Part shown: positions 42,401 through 48,538 of the stretch, piece by piece
Layout of the letters: each line of letters starts with the position of its first letter
Numbering within the stretch: position 1 is the stretch's first letter
Source of the DNA: a bacterium
GTDB taxonomy: Bacteria > Cyanobacteriota > Sericytochromatia > S15B-MN24 > UBA4093
Direction of reading: 5' to 3'
Length of the DNA: 64,000 nucleotides
NCBI GenBank assembly: GCA_017744355.1
Contig: JAGIBK010000001.1
Span: 124,001-188,000 of the forward strand
The notes under the pieces: model-generated
Databases searched by the model: none
Told to the model about the DNA's origin: nothing
The model's input: only the letters and a program-made list of their open reading frames with translations
Program-made: the position numbers and the translations under genes

Positions 42401-43537
42401 GCGGGCGGCGAGATTGACTGCATCCCCAAGGACGGTGTACTCGCGCCGGCGATCGTTGCCGAGCTCGCCACAGAAGACCCGGCCCGTGGTCACCCCGACG
42501 CCGGCTTCCACGCCCAGAGCGGCGAGGCTTTCGTGGAGGGCCAAGGCCGCTCGGAGCCCCCGGACGGGGTCGTCCCCGTGCGCGAGCGGTGGGAGGCCGA
42601 GCGCGGCGAGCAGAGTGACGCCCTTCTCGTCCACGTTGAGCTTGTTGATGCTGCCCTCGAAGCGGTAGAGGGAGGCCTGCAGGACTTCCATGACGGCTTG
42701 CGCCCGTTCGAGCGGGGCCTGGTCCATACCGGGCAGCTTCACGAACAGGATGGTCGCCTGCCGCTGCTCCGAGAGCCAGCGGACTTGCCCTGCGGCCAGG
42801 CGCGCCTTCACGGCCCCCGGCACGTAGGAGAGGAGCGCTTTCTCGCTCTCCGTCGAGGGCACCGGCAGGCGTGTGGGGCGAGGCTCGAAGGTCGTGTGCA
42901 GGTCATCCAGGCGCACCCCGCCCGAGGGCAGGGTGGTGCCGACGCACTGGGCCTGGACCAGACTCCAGGCCTCGGGGGTAAGGGCCAGCTCGCCGGGATC
43001 CACGTCCGGGGCGACCTTGCCGATGGCGGTGATGGCGGGCCCTGTGACCAGCAACTCCCAGCGGTCGAAAGCGCCGCCGAGATCCGAGAGGGTGACCTCG
43101 CCCGCGCCCACCGCGACCCGCAGGGTCAAGGGCGCCACCTTGCGCAGCCGGACGTCGCCCTGCAACCCCTGAAGGTCGAGCCCGCACTGGAGGGCCCGAT
43201 GGACGAGGGGCGAGAGGTCGTCGTCTGCGCGCTCGCGCGGCCAGATGGCGAGCAGCGCGTCGCCCGCGAACTTCAACACGTCGCCGCCGTGGGCGTAGAC
43301 CAGGTCGATGAAGCGCCCGAAGTAGGTGTTGAGGATCCGGGTCAGCTCTTCGAGGCCCTCAGGCCCCTGGTGCGAGAGCCGCTCGGTCAAGGCCGTGAAG
43401 CCCGAGATGTCCGCGAAGAGCACGGCTCCCTCGTAGTACTCGCGCCGGGGCGAGGAGAGAGGGGCCGGATCTGCCACGTAGCGCTCGGTGATGAGGGCGG
43501 GCAGGTAGCTTGCCAGCGAGGAGGTCGGCGTGGGCAT
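39455..43537 (-). CDS. Soluble-adenylyl-cyclase-like protein: two cyclase domains, ATPase, TPRs
   Basis: 1360 residues, cytoplasmic. Cyclase domain 1 (about 35-190) keeps both metal Asp (FADISGFTALTERL, about D43; KFAGDALLAIW, about D93). Domain 2 (about 255-420) has lost the first Asp (FVKLPGMD) but keeps Lys in INKLNVDEKG and Asn/Arg in LGDAVNLAARLM. The two therefore complement each other to one active site, as in mammalian sAC. A STAND/AAA-like ATPase follows (Walker A EGDAGMGKS, about 468; Walker B VVVLEDAHWLD, about 596), then TPR-type helices to the end. It probably makes cAMP (cGMP not excluded) under control of the ATPase/TPR part. No effector gene is adjacent. Confidence 0.9.
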   Translation of the reverse strand: MPTPTSSLASYLPALITERYVADPAPLSSPRREYYEGAVLFADISGFTALTERLSHQGPEGLEELTRILNTYFGRFIDLVYAHGGDVLKFAGDALLAIWPRERADDDLSPLVHRALQCGLDLQGLQGDVRLRKVAPLTLRVAVGAGEVTLSDLGGAFDRWELLVTGPAITAIGKVAPDVDPGELALTPEAWSLVQAQCVGTTLPSGGVRLDDLHTTFEPRPTRLPVPSTESEKALLSYVPGAVKARLAAGQVRWLSEQRQATILFVKLPGMDQAPLERAQAVMEVLQASLYRFEGSINKLNVDEKGVTLLAALGLPPLAHGDDPVRGLRAALALHESLAALGVEAGVGVTTGRVFCGELGNDRRREYTVLGDAVNLAARLMQAVGVGVWCDATTQQAARAQLRFEAMPAIKVKGKQDPVPVFKPLGDSSPEQAAPTGRLIGRAAERALLSDRMETLVAARNGAIVLLEGDAGMGKSRLVGDFLSLARTRKVTACVGQTDAIERTVPYLAWAPVLASLLSLGAPTDDRDALRASLLERAQLDPAFARLAPLAGAILQLDIPDNAHTAQMDGKVRADNTHELFLNLLGEASERAPLVVVLEDAHWLDSASWALAAVVAERIPSLLMLMTTRPLGANPCAEYQRMKAQPRAVRLTLGGLSFEETVSLVQDRLGATTVPDTAVRLIWERAEGNPFFSEELSLALCESQQLVVEAGVCRQCEAGGSGHLELPGTIEGTITSRLDRLTPQEQSVLKVASVIGRSFNLAMLLALCSLSITREQLLDALEQLQLRGLISLEASAPEPGYYFRHAITWEVVYQQMLPSQQQALHQASAEWYEGQGNTAPDALLAHHWNLAGHPDKAITYLVKAGEAASQHNANQEAIAIFEEALRLMPPADTTRRARCEGLLARSYLALGRFADCQTHAGRALQLANRPIPASDSGLWLGVIRATGRQLLFRTGLAKANRNLSFEAIQRLRDWGLAYEALAEALFYPNDPLRQLYATLTAVNLAEQSGAASALARGYAGLSTVMGSLSLHGAAKRYLQLAQARAQDSGELATRSRVMALGGLSLRMAGHLKEAVASLHEAAQLSETVGDRRQQGLCLMIMANIHATLGEYEQALALYRTVFADAKRFGDVQQPVEALIGLSMCLMRLGRLTEALDSLQAVPPLLESCQDPTLEVDYLSVLALTLLRSGRPEDAQAQAFRALAEVKQAAPGTYNFLQTYRSLSEVLLTLVEQTPTPDPELVQGVREMARQLHPIVALQKTNRPFAFILLGRAEWQTGRRKHAQKLWRMALKLATREQNSYVMGLAHLELGRHLPHGKRSRAKHLRCACDRLHLSEAEVVSPLFGREPGVATAQSGGISDK

Positions 43538-43555
43538 CGGGGCGCGTCGAAGCGG

Positions 43556-44611
43556 TTAGCGGTAGGCCGTCATGCCGACGTTCCAGTCCTGGTGGGCCAT
43601 GTAACGCTTGAAGTCGGCGATGCTGACGGTGATGTTGCCCTGGCGGGAAAGGGGGTCGTTGAGGTAGACCTGCGAGCTGGTGACGCCGGTGACGAGCACG
43701 AAGTGGCCGCCGTCGAACGGGGCGTACTGCTCGCTGGTGAAGCGGCCGCTGTAGGCGACGGGGTTGCCCGCGACGATGACGGGCTTGCCGAGCGAAACCG
43801 CCGTGCGGACGCTCTCGAAGCCGTAGGTCCGCTCGTGGTACAGGCCCATACGCTCAGCACCCCGCTCCAGGTCTTCGAGGCTCGAGAGCTTGTAGTCGTC
43901 CTCGTTGCCCATCATGGCGCGGCGGGTCTTGCGGATGAACTCCTGCGGGTCCTCGGGGGTGCCGATGAGCGGCGGGATCATGTCGTAGGCCTTGAGGACC
44001 ATCGCAAGGCTCGCCGGGCCGCAGTTCTGGCTCCAGGCCGGAGCCCCGGGGTTCCACTTGGTGTCGTACATCTGGGACACGAAGAAGGCGTTGGGGTCCG
44101 CGTGCGCCAGCGGCCGCGGCGAAGGATAGGGATCGTTGCCGAAGTCGTCGTCAGGGTCGGTCTGGGTGGGGACGACCGCGAGGGTGAGCGAGGCCTTGCG
44201 GCCAGCGCGCAGGGTGATCTCTTCGCTGCCCTCGCCGATCTGCACGCCATCGGGGTCGTGGACCTCCACGATGACCTGGACGGTCCCCTCGCTGAGGTTC
44301 TCGAAGGCGAGCTTGAGCTTATCGGCGCTCAGCGCCCCGACGGCAAAGGTCTTGATATCCAGGAGCTGGTGATCGCGCAGCACCGAGACCGTGACTTGGT
44401 TGGTCTGCCAGTAGGCGCCATCCATGACCGAGGAGGCGGTCTTGAGCGTGTCGAGCTTGAGGCTGACCGTGAGGCGCGCCGACGCCTCGGACTTGCTGGT
44501 GCTCCAGGTGGTGCCGCCGTTCGGGAGGTAGCTGCTCGCAGGCACGTAGACGCACGCGGGCAGGCCCACGGCGGCGGCGATGATGAGCGCTTGATACCAG
44601 CGACGGTGCAT
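43556..44611 (-). CDS. C39-like cysteine peptidase lipoprotein
   Basis: 351 residues with lipobox LPAC (Cys about 20). The N-terminal half is a beta-rich region (LTVSLKLDTLKTAS, then EGTVQVIVEVHDPDG). The C-terminal half is a Peptidase_C39_2-type papain-like domain: catalytic Cys in QNCGPASLAMVLKAYD, His in DGGHFVLVTGV and Asn/Asp in VYLNDPLS. It would cleave or bind peptides in the periplasm or at the cell surface. Start 44611 is set by the signal peptide and AAGGGC; the longer frame reads through the repeats of the intergenic region. It is 18 bases from the cyclase start on the same strand. Confidence 0.8.
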   Translation of the reverse strand: MHRRWYQALIIAAAVGLPACVYVPASSYLPNGGTTWSTSKSEASARLTVSLKLDTLKTASSVMDGAYWQTNQVTVSVLRDHQLLDIKTFAVGALSADKLKLAFENLSEGTVQVIVEVHDPDGVQIGEGSEEITLRAGRKASLTLAVVPTQTDPDDDFGNDPYPSPRPLAHADPNAFFVSQMYDTKWNPGAPAWSQNCGPASLAMVLKAYDMIPPLIGTPEDPQEFIRKTRRAMMGNEDDYKLSSLEDLERGAERMGLYHERTYGFESVRTAVSLGKPVIVAGNPVAYSGRFTSEQYAPFDGGHFVLVTGVTSSQVYLNDPLSRQGNITVSIADFKRYMAHQDWNVGMTAYR

Positions 44612-44710
44612 GAAGAGCCCTTCTGAAACAGGCGAGCAAAGTCCAGCATGGATGGTACGGGAAATAGACCGATCAAACAACTTATACCCAGCGGGCCCCG
44701 CTCCCTCGCA

Positions 44711-44796
44711 GTGACTGGCACAACCGTTCAGCCTTGGGTAGAATGGGGGCCCTGCAGCGCCGTGACTGGTACAACCACTCAGCCTTGGGTAAGATG
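44711..44796 (+). promoter_or_regulatory. Tandem 35-bp repeats with -10-like boxes before the lux-like operon
   Basis: The unit GTGACTGG(C/T)ACAACC continues through CAGCCTTGGGTA and ends in TAGAATG (44711-44745) or TAAGATG (44762-44796); 30 of 35 positions agree, period 51 bp. Each copy ends in a good -10 hexamer. In the second copy the GNAT start codon begins only six bases after TAAGAT, so transcription from it would give an almost leaderless mRNA, which fits the absence of an SD. Confidence 0.55.
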
Positions 44797-44801
44797 TTGG
44801 C

Positions 44802-45974
44802 ATGGAACGGATGATTCCCTTAGAGGATGGGCGCGAAGTCGAGATGCGCCGGGCGACCCCCGACGACAGCCAGGCGATTTTCGCGCTCTACGACGATGTT
44901 TACCAAGGGGCCTACACCCTCGACGTGGTCAACCGCGACGAGGACCGTGAGCGCGCCCTCCTGGATCCCAACTGCTACTGGTTGATCAACATTTGCGAAG
45001 GCCGGGTCGTGGGCTCGGTCATCTTTGACGTGGAGCCGAGCCAGCGCAACGGCAAGGTCTACGCCGCCGTCGTGCATCCCGAGTTCCGCCGTCACGAGCT
45101 GATGTACGTGACCATCCAGAACGGCATCAACGCCCTGATGCACCGCGATCGCATCGTGGACGTCATCTACGCCACCACCCGCACGGCGAGCATCGGGCCG
45201 AGCAAGCTCCTCAAGAAGCTGGGCTTCGTCAGTCTCGGCATCTTCCCGAACGTCCACCGCCTGGCGGACTACGAGACCCACGGCCTCAACGCCATCTTCC
45301 ACCCGGAGGCCTTCACCAAGCGCAAGCGCCTGCCCAAGCTGATCCCCGAGGTCGAGGGCTTCTACCGGATCATCCGCCACACGTTCAACCTGGAGCCTTC
45401 CGAGATCATGCCGCAGCGCGACGTGCCGCGGCTGCGGATCGTGCGCGGGGACGCCGTCAAGCAGGCCTACGAGGCCTCGCAGGCGGCAGGCGAGCTGCTC
45501 TTCGACTTCTATCCCTTCCACACCCCGAACTTCCTGCTCCAGACCGAGGACGGCTCGGTGCGCGCCTACATCAACTACGAGGGCAAGGACGGCCACGGGG
45601 TGATGGTCGGCCTCAAGTCGCCGATGGCCGATCTCAAGAGCGCCCTCGGCGCCGTGTTCGACGCGGCCCGCAAGGTGGGCGTGGAGTACCTGGAGATCCT
45701 GGTGGACGCCTACGAGCCGGATATCCAGCGCGCGGCCCTCGCTGCGCAATTTTTGCCCTGCGCTTACTTCCCCAGCATGGAAGAGCACGAGGGCGAACGG
45801 CGGGACTACCTGGTCTTCGCGCGCTCGACCTTGCCCCTCAACTTCTCGAACGTCCAGATGACCCCGCGCGATCGCCAGTTCCTGGACGTCTACCTCCAGA
45901 ACACCGAGTACCGGAACCTGGTGGTCAAGATGCACTTCGCCGACCCACAGGACGAAGGCGAGGCGCTGGTTTGA
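44802..45974 (+). CDS. GNAT-family acyltransferase-like protein
   Basis: 390 residues. The N-terminal 170 residues form a GNAT domain: MRRATPDDSQAIFALYDD (strand 1/helix 1), GRVVGSVIFDVEP, and the acyl-CoA segment VYAAVVHPEFRRHELMYVTI (the Q/R-x-x-G-x-A loop is weakly kept), then KLLKKLGFVSLGIFPN. The remaining 220 residues look like a second, divergent alpha/beta unit (GVEYLEILVDAYEPDIQRAA). Substrate unknown; acyl transfer from CoA or carrier protein is the family norm. First gene of the operon; its stop overlaps the ligase start by four bases. Confidence 0.75.
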   Translation: MERMIPLEDGREVEMRRATPDDSQAIFALYDDVYQGAYTLDVVNRDEDRERALLDPNCYWLINICEGRVVGSVIFDVEPSQRNGKVYAAVVHPEFRRHELMYVTIQNGINALMHRDRIVDVIYATTRTASIGPSKLLKKLGFVSLGIFPNVHRLADYETHGLNAIFHPEAFTKRKRLPKLIPEVEGFYRIIRHTFNLEPSEIMPQRDVPRLRIVRGDAVKQAYEASQAAGELLFDFYPFHTPNFLLQTEDGSVRAYINYEGKDGHGVMVGLKSPMADLKSALGAVFDAARKVGVEYLEILVDAYEPDIQRAALAAQFLPCAYFPSMEEHEGERRDYLVFARSTLPLNFSNVQMTPRDRQFLDVYLQNTEYRNLVVKMHFADPQDEGEALV

Positions 45975-47305
45975 TCGGCGACATCCCGCTAGAGGGCGTC
46001 GAGACCCTCGCCCCTGACGCGCTCTCGGCGCTCCAGCGTGAGAAGCTCTCAGCGCTCTTGAGGCTGGCGCGGGCGAACTCGCCCTTCTACCGCGCGCACC
46101 TCGAAGGGATCGACCTCGACGGCGACTGGCGCCTGGAGGCCATCCCGCCGCTGACCAAGGACCTCTTGGTCCAGAACTCGCCACCGGTGAGCGACGCCCT
46201 CTTGACCGCGCCGCTCGCGGGCGCCTACGTCCTGCGCAGCGGCGGTACCACGGGCAGCCCCAAGTTCTCGGCCTTCAGCTACGACGAGTTCCGGCAGGTC
46301 ACCGACCTCTTCAAGCGCACCTACGGGGCGGCGGGCCTGCGTTCCACCGACTGGGTGGGCAACCTGTTCGTCGCCGGCAGTCTTTATTCGTCCTTCGTGT
46401 TCATCAACCGGGTGCTCGAAGAGATGAACTGCGTCAACTTCCCCTTCACGGGCAACGCCCCGGCCGAGACGGTGTCGCAGAACATGGGGCGCTTCGCCAT
46501 CAACACCCTGATGGGCATTCCCTCATGGGTGCTCGAAGTGGTCCAGAAGCTGCCCGACGAGGTCCTGCCCAAGATCGAGAAGATCTTCTACGGCGGCGAG
46601 CACCTCTACGTCGAGGAGCGCACCTGGCTCCACGATCGCCTGCCCAACCTCCAGGTCATCGCCTCGGGCGGCTACGCGACGGTGGACACGGGCCTTATCG
46701 GCTTCCAGTGCCCCCACGGTGAGGGGGCCGTCCACCACGTCCATTCGGACCACGTCCTGTTCGAGGTGGTCGATCCCGCGACGTATCTGCCGGTTCCCGA
46801 TGGCGAGGAGGGGCTCGTGCTCGTCACCGAGCTCGATCGCTTCTTGATGCCGACCATCCGCTACGCCGTGGGCGACATGGCCCGGATGGTGCCAGGGGAT
46901 TGCCCCTGCGGCCGGACCTTCCCGCGCTTCGAGCTGCTGGGCCGCAACGACGATCTGCGGATCGGCATCGCTACGGTCGCTTACGACGAGGTGATCCGGG
47001 CGGTCGCCGAGCTGCCGGAGCTTACGACCAACGTGCAGCTGGTCAAAGAGCGGGACCTGATGAAGGACCGCCTGACCGTCAAGGTCGAGGCGCGGCCGGG
47101 CTACACGGGCGATCGCGCAGATCTCGCCTGGCGCCTGCGCGCTGCCGTCCTGCGCCACAAGCCGGATCTCGCCAAGCTGATCCAGACCGGGCACGTGCTC
47201 GATCTGGGCGTGTCGGTCTTCGACCTGGGCGAGATTCCCCGGGTGCCCGTCACGGGCAAGGTGAAACGCACACTCGACCGTAGCTTGAACGGACTCACTT
47301 CCTGA
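45971..47305 (+). CDS. PaaK-like adenylate-forming ligase
   Basis: 444 residues of the phenylacetate-CoA ligase/LuxE branch of the ANL superfamily. Seen are the P-loop LRSGGTTGSPKFSAFS (about 88-103), GGEHLYVEERTWL, a SGGYATVDTGLIGFQC core and the CPCGR motif in GDCPCGRTFPRFELLGRNDD. It should activate a carboxylic acid as acyl-AMP. It is very similar to the C-terminal half of the LuxC fusion two genes downstream (both have FPFTG/FPFTS, INTLMGIPSW/IDTLMGLPSW), so one is a duplicate of the other. Start TTG overlaps the GNAT stop. Confidence 0.82.
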   Translation: MIGDIPLEGVETLAPDALSALQREKLSALLRLARANSPFYRAHLEGIDLDGDWRLEAIPPLTKDLLVQNSPPVSDALLTAPLAGAYVLRSGGTTGSPKFSAFSYDEFRQVTDLFKRTYGAAGLRSTDWVGNLFVAGSLYSSFVFINRVLEEMNCVNFPFTGNAPAETVSQNMGRFAINTLMGIPSWVLEVVQKLPDEVLPKIEKIFYGGEHLYVEERTWLHDRLPNLQVIASGGYATVDTGLIGFQCPHGEGAVHHVHSDHVLFEVVDPATYLPVPDGEEGLVLVTELDRFLMPTIRYAVGDMARMVPGDCPCGRTFPRFELLGRNDDLRIGIATVAYDEVIRAVAELPELTTNVQLVKERDLMKDRLTVKVEARPGYTGDRADLAWRLRAAVLRHKPDLAKLIQTGHVLDLGVSVFDLGEIPRVPVTGKVKRTLDRSLNGLTS

Positions 47306-47327
47306 TAAGAGGATTTGCGAGGGACAC

Positions 47328-48464
47328 ATGCCGACCTTGACCGACACCCCCGCCCTTGACCGCTACATGGCCCTTGCGGGCATCTACGACGCGAGCCCCG
47401 CGCACGACGAGGCGTTCGTCGCGGCCCTGCGCGAGGCGCTCGAATGGCACCTCTCGCACAACGGCCCCTACGCCGAGCTGTGCCGAGCGCAGGGCTTCTC
47501 ACCCGAAGACCTGAAGACCATCGCCGACGTGCCGAAGGTGCCTCACGTCTTCGTGAACGTGTTCAAGCGGTACGAACTGCTCTCCATCGAGCGGGAGCAG
47601 ATCGCGCTGAACCTCACGTCGAGCGGCACCACCGGCCAGAAGAGCCAGATCTTCTTCGACGCGGCCTCGCTTGCGCGCGGGCTCGGCATGGTGGACCTGG
47701 CTCACGAGGCCATGGGCCTGGTCCGCAACGACCTTCAAACCAACTACCTGATCTTCGCCTACGACCCCAATGAGGCCAAGAACGTCGGGACGGCCTACAC
47801 CGACTCGAACATCACCAAGTACTCGTCCAAGAAGCGCTCGTACCACGCCCTGCGCTGGGACGAGGCCACCCAGGCCTTTACCTTCCGCGAGGCCGAGACC
47901 CTCGCGATGCTCAAGTCCTACGCCGATGAGGGTGCGCCGGTGCGGATCCTGGGCTTTCCGGCCTTCTTGCACCGCATCGTCAGCCGGATGCGCGAAGAGA
48001 ACCTGCCTAAGTTCGACTTCGGGCCCGACTCCTACGTGCTGACCGGCGGCGGCTGGAAGAAGTCCGAGAACGAGCGGATCGAGCCCGAAGCCTTCGTGGC
48101 CGAGGTCGAGGAGTATCTGGGGATCCCGGCGGGCAACGTGCGTGACGGCTATGGCATGGTCGAGCACGGGGTGCCTTACCTGCAGTGCGAGAACCACCGC
48201 TTCCACGTGCCCACCTTCGCGCGGGCCTACGTGCGGGACGTGGGGACGCTCGAGGTGCTGCCGTACGGCGAGACGGGCTTCTTGAACCTGGTGACCCCCT
48301 ACAACCTCGCGATGCCCGCCATGTCCCTGCTGACGAGCGATCTTGCGACCTTGCACGCGGATTGCCCGTGCGGGCGCGCGATGCCGACCGTGACGATCAT
48401 CGGGCGTGCCGGGACGCGCAAGAACAAGGGCTGCGCCATCTCGGCCAGCCAGCTATTGAAATAA
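47328..48464 (+). CDS. LuxE-like acyl-protein synthetase
   Basis: 378 residues matching acyl-protein synthetase LuxE: HNGPYAELCRAQGF, VPHVFVNVFKRYELLS, the P-loop LTSSGTTGQKSQIFFD (about 98-113), TGGGWKKSE, DGYGMVEHGVPYLQC and the CPCGR motif. In luminous bacteria LuxE adenylates a fatty acid and carries it as a thioester on a Cys near the C-terminus before passing it to LuxC. Here KGCAISASQLLK at the C-terminus supplies a suitable Cys. SD GAGGG precedes the ATG. Confidence 0.88.
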   Translation: MPTLTDTPALDRYMALAGIYDASPAHDEAFVAALREALEWHLSHNGPYAELCRAQGFSPEDLKTIADVPKVPHVFVNVFKRYELLSIEREQIALNLTSSGTTGQKSQIFFDAASLARGLGMVDLAHEAMGLVRNDLQTNYLIFAYDPNEAKNVGTAYTDSNITKYSSKKRSYHALRWDEATQAFTFREAETLAMLKSYADEGAPVRILGFPAFLHRIVSRMREENLPKFDFGPDSYVLTGGGWKKSENERIEPEAFVAEVEEYLGIPAGNVRDGYGMVEHGVPYLQCENHRFHVPTFARAYVRDVGTLEVLPYGETGFLNLVTPYNLAMPAMSLLTSDLATLHADCPCGRAMPTVTIIGRAGTRKNKGCAISASQLLK

Positions 48465-48538
48465 GGAACTTGATTAGATCCCCCCACCCCTAGCCCCGCC
48501 CCACCAGGGGGCAGGGGAACCAAGAGCAGGGTTTCAAG

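Noticed and set aside
44716..44735. Sigma-54 promoter (TGGCAC followed by TT)
   Set aside because: The -12 element is TTCA instead of TTGC and the second repeat has TGGTAC; the -10 boxes at the repeat ends explain the region better.
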